NCBI RefSeq assembly: GCF_000943555.1
Contig: NZ_JTDV01000002.1
Location: 441,401-505,400, forward strand
Direction of reading: 5' to 3'
Source of the DNA: Neotamlana nanhaiensis
Lineage (GTDB): Bacteria; Bacteroidota; Bacteroidia; Flavobacteriales; Flavobacteriaceae
Length of the DNA stretch: 64,000 nt
Position numbers and translations under genes: made by a program. The notes under the pieces are model-generated. The model did no database searches and was not told where the DNA came from. It saw nothing but the letters and a program-made list of their open reading frames with translations. Each line of letters starts with the position of its first letter. The first letter of the stretch is position 1. This document shows positions 59,589 through 64,000 of this stretch, in pieces.

Positions 59589-61793
59589 ATGAAAAACGTA
59601 ATCGTAGTATTATTATTCCTTTTAAGTATTAATTGTACTTCTCAAACAGAAAAGAAATTCAATTTAGATTTTGAAGAATACTCTGTGAACGATAAACTTC
59701 CCAGAGGTTGGTTTAAGTGGGGGAATTACGATTTAGAAATCGATACTGTTCATGTTAAACAAGGAAAGGCTTCAGGAAAAATAAGTTCTAAAAATGCACA
59801 TAACTCCTTTGGTAGTATAGTATATTCAATTCCTGCTAATTATGAAGGAAAGTCTATTCGTTTAGATGGTTTTATGAAAATTGAAAATATCCAGAACGGT
59901 TTTAGTGGACTATTGCTTAGAATAGTTGATAAAAACAATGAAGTATTGGCGTTCGAAAATATGCAAAGCCAAAATATTCATGGCACTAAAGACTGGCAGA
60001 AATATTCCATTTCACTACCATACCCTAAGAATGCTGAAACAATTTTTGTTGCAGGAATAATGACGGGTTCAGGAGAAGCATGGTTTGATGACTTTGTTTT
60101 AACAATAGACGGCAAGGATATTCAAACACTTAAAGAAATAGAGAAACCTATTTATAAAGCAAATTTAGATAAAGAGTTTGATCTTGGATCTAAGGTTGAT
60201 TTTCCAGAGCTTAACAACCGCTTAATTGGAAATTTAGATTTATTGGGAAAAGTATGGGGCTTTTTAAAATATCATCATCCAGAAATTAGAAAGGGAAATT
60301 ATAATTGGGATTATGAATTGTTTCGTTTTCTTCCAGAATATTTAGAGAGTAAAACTACTGAAGAAAGGGACGATATCCTTTTGGAATGGATAAAACAAAT
60401 TGGAGATATTGATAAGTGTTTTAAATGTGAAAGTGTAACAGAAGGAGCTTTCATAAAACCTGATATGTCTTGGTTTGATAATTTCAACTTGAGTTTAAAA
60501 TTAAAAAATGAGTTAAAATACATCTATCAAAATAGAGGACAAGGTGAATCCTTTTATGTTGGTTATAATAATTATAATCGTTTAGTTTTTTTAAATGAAA
60601 ATAGGTACATAATGATGCCCTATCCTGATAAAGGCTATAGGCTGTTAGCACTTTACAGGTATTGGAATATGATTCATTACTTTTTTCCTTATAAATATTT
60701 AATAGACAAAAACTGGAATGACATTTTAAGAGAATATATCCCAAAGATTATAAATGCTAAAAACGAATTAGAATATGAATTAACTTTTATTCAATTAATG
60801 GGAGATATAAACGATACTCATGTGTCTTATTCATTCGGTTTTAATAAAGTTAATGATAAAAAAGGGGAATTTTTTCCATCTTTTCAAGTTAAGTTTATCG
60901 ATAATAAACTAGTAGTTGTAGATCATTATAATCCTGAATTAAAGAATGCAGCTAAAGTTGAATCTGGAGATATAATAACATCGATTAATAAAAAATCTGT
61001 CGAATCAATATTAGATAGTATAAAGCCATATTATCCCGCATCTAACGAAGTAGCGAGATTAAGAGATATTTCTCAAGATATTTTGCGCTCACCAAAAAAT
61101 GAAATTACTATAGAATTTATTTCAGGAGATAAAAAAGAAGAACACTCCATACCTCTTTATAAAAAGGATAGTTTAAATATTAATTGGCATAATTGGAAGG
61201 GGAAATCTTTCAAATTTTTAAAAAATAACATAGGGTATGTGACTTTAGAGTTTATTAAAAAAGAAGATATTCCGATTATTAAAGAAACGTTTAAAAATAC
61301 TAAAGGAATTATTATTGACATAAGGAACTATCCTTCAGCATTTGTTCCATTTTTGTTAGGTACTTATTTTGTTACAGATAACACGCCGTTTGTGAAATTT
61401 TCAGTTGGAAATATTAATAATCCAGGTGAATTTATTTTTGAAAATGGTGATGAGATTCCTAAGCCAACCGAAACCTACAAAGGGAAATTAGTTGTTTTAG
61501 TTAATGAGTTTTCGCAAAGCCAATCTGAATATACCGCCATGGCATTTAGAGCAGGAAACAATACAACTATTATTGGTAGCACAACAGCTGGAGCAGATGG
61601 TAATGTTATAACAATATTATTACCTGGAGGATTAAGAACTCGCATGTCTGGAATAGGAGTTTATTACCCCGATGGCACAGAAACTCAAAGAGTCGGAATA
61701 GTTCCAGATATTGAGATTAGCCCAACTATTAAAGGGATAAAAGAAGGTAGAGATGAATTATTAGAAAAAGCGATTGAAATAATAAATAAATGA
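59589..61793 (+). CDS. secreted S41-family peptidase with N-terminal carbohydrate-binding-like domain
   Basis: A 734-residue protein. The signal peptide has the lipobox LSINC (Cys16). An N-terminal beta-sandwich (about 20-185, ending EAWFDDFVLTIDGKD) resembles CBM-like domains. Then come a helical region and a PDZ-like part (DIITSINKKSVESILDSIK near 463), and the S41 catalytic domain with VTLEFIKKEDIPIIKETF near 550. The nucleophile motif VNEFSQSQSEYTAMAFRAGN lies near 637, followed by IIGSTTAGADGN. It is a C-terminal-processing-type serine protease, probably outer-membrane or periplasmic. It is preceded by the GCAACC-N14 motif and lies between 69-bp repeats. Confidence 0.87.
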   Translation: MKNVIVVLLFLLSINCTSQTEKKFNLDFEEYSVNDKLPRGWFKWGNYDLEIDTVHVKQGKASGKISSKNAHNSFGSIVYSIPANYEGKSIRLDGFMKIENIQNGFSGLLLRIVDKNNEVLAFENMQSQNIHGTKDWQKYSISLPYPKNAETIFVAGIMTGSGEAWFDDFVLTIDGKDIQTLKEIEKPIYKANLDKEFDLGSKVDFPELNNRLIGNLDLLGKVWGFLKYHHPEIRKGNYNWDYELFRFLPEYLESKTTEERDDILLEWIKQIGDIDKCFKCESVTEGAFIKPDMSWFDNFNLSLKLKNELKYIYQNRGQGESFYVGYNNYNRLVFLNENRYIMMPYPDKGYRLLALYRYWNMIHYFFPYKYLIDKNWNDILREYIPKIINAKNELEYELTFIQLMGDINDTHVSYSFGFNKVNDKKGEFFPSFQVKFIDNKLVVVDHYNPELKNAAKVESGDIITSINKKSVESILDSIKPYYPASNEVARLRDISQDILRSPKNEITIEFISGDKKEEHSIPLYKKDSLNINWHNWKGKSFKFLKNNIGYVTLEFIKKEDIPIIKETFKNTKGIIIDIRNYPSAFVPFLLGTYFVTDNTPFVKFSVGNINNPGEFIFENGDEIPKPTETYKGKLVVLVNEFSQSQSEYTAMAFRAGNNTTIIGSTTAGADGNVITILLPGGLRTRMSGIGVYYPDGTETQRVGIVPDIEISPTIKGIKEGRDELLEKAIEIINK

Positions 61794-61864
61794 TAAAACC
61801 AATTTTTTATGAAATCGTACAGATAAATTACACCTTGGTAATTAAAAAATAAAGCACATCAATT

Positions 61865-61933
61865 AAAATTTATCCTGAATATTTCAACGTTTTTAACTTG
61901 TCATTAGCTCTAAATTAATTTTAACACGCAACC
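61865..61933 (+). repeat. 69-bp direct repeat, second copy
   Basis: About seven differences from the first copy at 59471-59539, same orientation, again ending exactly with GCAACC. It starts 72 bases after the peptidase stop, within the 466-base gap before trhO. Confidence 0.85.
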
Positions 61934-61954
61934 TTTTTATAGTTTTTGCATCTA
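61928..61954 (+). promoter_or_regulatory. GCAACC-N14-GCATCTA motif upstream of a tiny ORF
   Basis: GCAACC (61928-61933), 14 bases, GCATCTA (61948-61954); identical in both boxes to the copy ahead of the ECF operon. It is followed by CTACT-AAAT-AGTAG, a small palindrome, and by the short ORF at 61991. Confidence 0.55.
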
Positions 61955-61990
61955 CTAAATAGTAGTGGAAAAAATTGCTATGAAAAGACT

Positions 61991-62083
61991 ATGAAATTTT
62001 TCACGAAAACTATTCTAACTAACTCTATTGGTGTTTCAGTTGCTATTTTGGTTAATGGCAACTGTAAAGCCGATGGTGGCTAA
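61991..62083 (+). CDS. tiny lipoprotein-like ORF (30 codons)
   Basis: A 30-residue ORF with a signal-like sequence (MKFFTKTILTNSIGVSVAIL) ending VNGNC at residue 24, then KADGG and stop. It lies 36 bases after the last base of the GCAACC-N14-GCATCTA motif and is followed by a good terminator, so it occupies a complete small transcription unit. It could be a genuine micro-lipoprotein or the stub of a longer lost lipoprotein gene. Bases 61794-61864 and 62084-62138 hold nothing else I can recognise. Confidence 0.4.
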   Translation: MKFFTKTILTNSIGVSVAILVNGNCKADGG

Positions 62084-62138
62084 ATCCGTTCTACTTTTTA
62101 TTATCTATAAAAGTATTTAATAACGGAATTAGTCAATT

Positions 62139-62175
62139 AAAAAGCACTTTAATAATTGTTTAAAGTGCTTTTTTT
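62139..62175 (+). terminator. intrinsic terminator upstream of trhO
   Basis: AAAGCACTTTA (62141-62151) and TAAAGTGCTTT (62161-62171) form an 11-bp perfect stem with a 9-base loop and a T-run to 62175. It closes the unit containing the tiny ORF. Confidence 0.9.
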
Positions 62176-62186
62176 GTGCGTATTAG

Positions 62187-62216
62187 TTGCGAAAACCCAC
62201 TAAAATTGTAGTTTTG
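62187..62216 (+). promoter_or_regulatory. promoter of trhO
   Basis: TTG (62187-62189), 19 bases, TAGTTTTG (62209-62216): a good match to the Bacteroidetes TTG / TAnnTTTG consensus. It lies 43 bases before the trhO ATG. Confidence 0.65.
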
Positions 62217-62259
62217 CAGCATAAAATATTTCTTTTTTAACCTTAAAAAATAGTATAGC

Positions 62260-63345
62260 ATGCAACTGTACAACAAATTAAGCGCAAAAGAAAGAGCAGA
62301 GTTAATCGAAAAAGCAGGAAAAGATCGATTAACACTTTCTTTTTATCAGTACGCTAAAATTACAAATCCACAAGAATTTAGAAATCAATTGTTTGTCGTT
62401 TGGGATAAACTCGATGTGTTAGGTAGAATATATGTTGCTACCGAAGGCATTAATGGGCAATTATCGTTACCAGCCGAAAATTTTGAAACGTTTAAAACCC
62501 ATTTAGACACTATTGATTTTTTAAAAGATATTAGACTTAATATTGCCGTAGAGCAAGACAATATGTCGTTTTTAAAACTAAAAGTTAAAGTGCGCAAAAA
62601 AATTGTAGCCGATGGTTTAAACGACGATACATTCGATGTTACAAACAAAGGTATTCACGTTGCCGCTAATGAGTTTAACGAACTTATTGAAGACGAAAAT
62701 ACCGTTTTGGTTGATATGCGTAACCACTACGAAAGCGAAATAGGTCATTTTAAAAATGCCGTAACGCCCGATGTGGATACCTTTAGAGAATCGTTAGATA
62801 TTATTGAAGACGATTTAAAAGCGCATAAAGAAGATAAAAACCTGGTTATGTATTGTACTGGTGGTATTCGCTGCGAAAAAGCCAGTGCCTATTTTAAGCA
62901 TAAAGGTTTTAAAAATGTGTATCAGCTTGAAGGTGGTATTATTGAATATACACGACAAGTAAAAGAGCAAAACTTAGAGAATAAATTTTTAGGACAGAAT
63001 TTTGTGTTCGACGATCGTCGTGCAGAGCGCATTAGTGACGATGTTATTGCGAATTGTCACCAATGTGGCGAACCGTTCGATGTGCATACCAATTGTGCAA
63101 ACGAAGCTTGTCATTTATTGTTTATTCAATGTCCAAAATGTCAAGAAGAAATGGAAAATTGTTGTTCTACATCTTGTATGGAAATAAACCGTTTGCCTTA
63201 CGAAGAACAAAAAGAATTACGTAAAGGCCAAGGCAATAGCAACGATATCTTTAAAAAAGGACGTGCCGACCATTTACCTTACAAAAAAGATTTGCGAAAT
63301 ATTTTTGAGCATTTTAAACCAGAAAATACTGAGGATAACGCTTAA
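62260..63345 (+). CDS. trhO: oxygen-dependent tRNA uridine(34) hydroxylase
   Basis: A 361-residue TrhO (YceA) protein: an N-terminal acylphosphatase-like domain with YVATEGINGQLSLP near 57-70, a rhodanese domain with LVDMRNHYESEIGHFKNAV near 148 and active-site loop MYCTGGIRCEKAS near 197, then a Cys-rich C-terminal segment (CHQCGEPFDVHTNCANEACH near 267). It hydroxylates uridine 34 of certain tRNAs at the wobble position. Length and motifs are normal. It has its own promoter and terminator. Confidence 0.95.
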   Translation: MQLYNKLSAKERAELIEKAGKDRLTLSFYQYAKITNPQEFRNQLFVVWDKLDVLGRIYVATEGINGQLSLPAENFETFKTHLDTIDFLKDIRLNIAVEQDNMSFLKLKVKVRKKIVADGLNDDTFDVTNKGIHVAANEFNELIEDENTVLVDMRNHYESEIGHFKNAVTPDVDTFRESLDIIEDDLKAHKEDKNLVMYCTGGIRCEKASAYFKHKGFKNVYQLEGGIIEYTRQVKEQNLENKFLGQNFVFDDRRAERISDDVIANCHQCGEPFDVHTNCANEACHLLFIQCPKCQEEMENCCSTSCMEINRLPYEEQKELRKGQGNSNDIFKKGRADHLPYKKDLRNIFEHFKPENTEDNA

Positions 63346-63365
63346 TATTATTATTGCATTTTAAA

Positions 63366-63403
63366 CAAAAAAAGCCGCACTGTAATGTTACAATGCGGCT
63401 TTT
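63366..63403. terminator. bidirectional terminator between trhO and the convergent gene
   Basis: AAAGCCGCACTGTA (63371-63384) and TACAATGCGGCTTT (63389-63402) form a stem with one mismatch around a 4-base loop. T-rich tracts lie on both sides (A-run upstream, TTTT downstream), so it can serve both converging genes. Confidence 0.88.
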
Positions 63404-63422
63404 ACCAATTTATTTAAAGGGA

Positions 63423-64000
63423 CTAAATATTCTGAGAATAAATTTTGCCATCGGTTTTAAATACAATTCTGTAATTTCCTTTAGCAAAACCGTTAAGTTT
63501 ATAAGCTTTTTGAATGTTTTTGGTGTGCTTAATAGTTTCAGAGTAAACTAAGTTAGCTTCAACCGAATTACCATAGTAAATATCTACTTTTAATGGCGAT
63601 TCGTTTAACGATAATTTTGATACGTAAACTACACCATCTTCAACTCTAGCGTAAGGCTTATAAGTAACTTTTTCGTGAGCTCTATCAAAAGCAACTTCAC
63701 TTGAATTTACTGTAAAAGGAATAGTATCAACTTCTAAATCTTTTTCTAATTCAAAAATGTAATTACCATCTGGTAAAGAAGATAAATCGAAAGCTTTTTG
63801 GTAGTTACCAGCTTCTTTAATTTCTTCTTTATATAAAACAACGCCGTTAGCGTCAATAATTGTCAATAAATTACCTTCTTTAACACTGTTTAAAGTTAAA
63901 ACAGTTTTTTTAGCATCTCTAGCAACCGTTAAAAAAGTAGATTCGTTTGCGAAACTTAACATGGTAGCAAACATAGTTACCATTAAGAATCCTTTTTTTG
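63423..64000 (-). CDS. secreted protein of unknown function, 5' end outside the window
   Basis: The frame is open from the stop at 63423-63425 up to the window edge. Upstream of an internal Met at 63983 the codons read KKGFL, so the true start probably lies just beyond 64000. A hydrophobic stretch MVTMFATMLSFA followed by NES looks like the end of a signal peptide. The mature part has two similar beta-rich halves: LLTIIDANGVVLYKEEIKEA with DLSSLPDGNYIFELEKD, and KVDIYYGNSVEANLVYSETI with GFAKGNYRIVFKTDGKIYSQ. Both resemble type IX sorting-tail-like folds. No function can be named. Confidence 0.7.
   Translation of the reverse strand, partial: KKGFLMVTMFATMLSFANESTFLTVARDAKKTVLTLNSVKEGNLLTIIDANGVVLYKEEIKEAGNYQKAFDLSSLPDGNYIFELEKDLEVDTIPFTVNSSEVAFDRAHEKVTYKPYARVEDGVVYVSKLSLNESPLKVDIYYGNSVEANLVYSETIKHTKNIQKAYKLNGFAKGNYRIVFKTDGKIYSQNI

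Overview
The window is chromosomal DNA from a low-GC member of the Bacteroidetes, almost certainly family Flavobacteriaceae. The evidence is a split F1Fo ATP synthase operon without beta and epsilon, a SprE/PorW-type type IX secretion lipoprotein, several small protein families restricted to flavobacteria, TAnnTTTG-type -7 promoter elements, frequent TTG/GTG starts and very AT-rich intergenic DNA. No rRNA, tRNA, CRISPR array or prophage was seen.

Positions 1-21.6 kb are a surface-polysaccharide locus. It opens with the last codons of a CysN-like sulfate adenylyltransferase. Then come a flippase, three transferases including a PAPS-type sulfotransferase, a large acyltransferase lying between two decayed IS256-family relics, two O-antigen polymerase/ligase-type membrane proteins, GT4 glycosyltransferases, an acetyltransferase, a DegT-type aminotransferase, a UDP-glucuronate decarboxylase (UDP-xylose synthase) and two separate lipid-carrier sugar-phosphate transferases. 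On the opposite strand follow a GT4 enzyme, UDP-GlcNAc 2-epimerase and a CapK-like adenylate-forming enzyme. Together these predict an acylated, probably sulfated polysaccharide containing pentose or ManNAc-type sugars. No Wza/Wzc export genes are in view.

Positions 21.6-34.7 kb hold housekeeping genes (purD, upp), a DUF4254/GT9 pair, a PaaE-like reductase, a PadR-controlled ABC transporter operon, the gliding/type IX secretion lipoprotein SprE/PorW and a bactofilin. Positions 34.6-40.8 kb are the atp operon (atpZ-like, DUF6168-like, atpB, E, F, H, A, G). A four-helix-bundle gene interrupts it between atpA and atpG, and inverted repeats overlap that gene's start and stop codons.

Positions 41-57.5 kb carry a second flippase, dut, a GIY-YIG nuclease bounded by inverted palindromes, a nucleotidyltransferase, a TPR/DUF4292/EnvC operon, a small membrane-protein gene enclosed by a perfect 21-bp inverted repeat, a thioesterase, an HU/SPOR protein, dprA, trpS, plsC, an ECF sigma operon and recA. 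Positions 57.5-62.2 kb, between recA and trhO, look like an accessory region: DUF5677, a MORN-like protein, a secreted S41 peptidase, 69-bp direct repeats and a tiny lipoprotein-like ORF.

The most unusual features are these. First, three unrelated small genes are each enclosed by their own inverted repeat. Second, a promoter-like motif, GCAACC-N14-G(C/T)AT, occurs four times with fixed spacing around the ECF sigma locus and the accessory region, suggesting an ECF regulon. Third, the putative anti-sigma protein appears to be joined to a predicted outer-membrane barrel.
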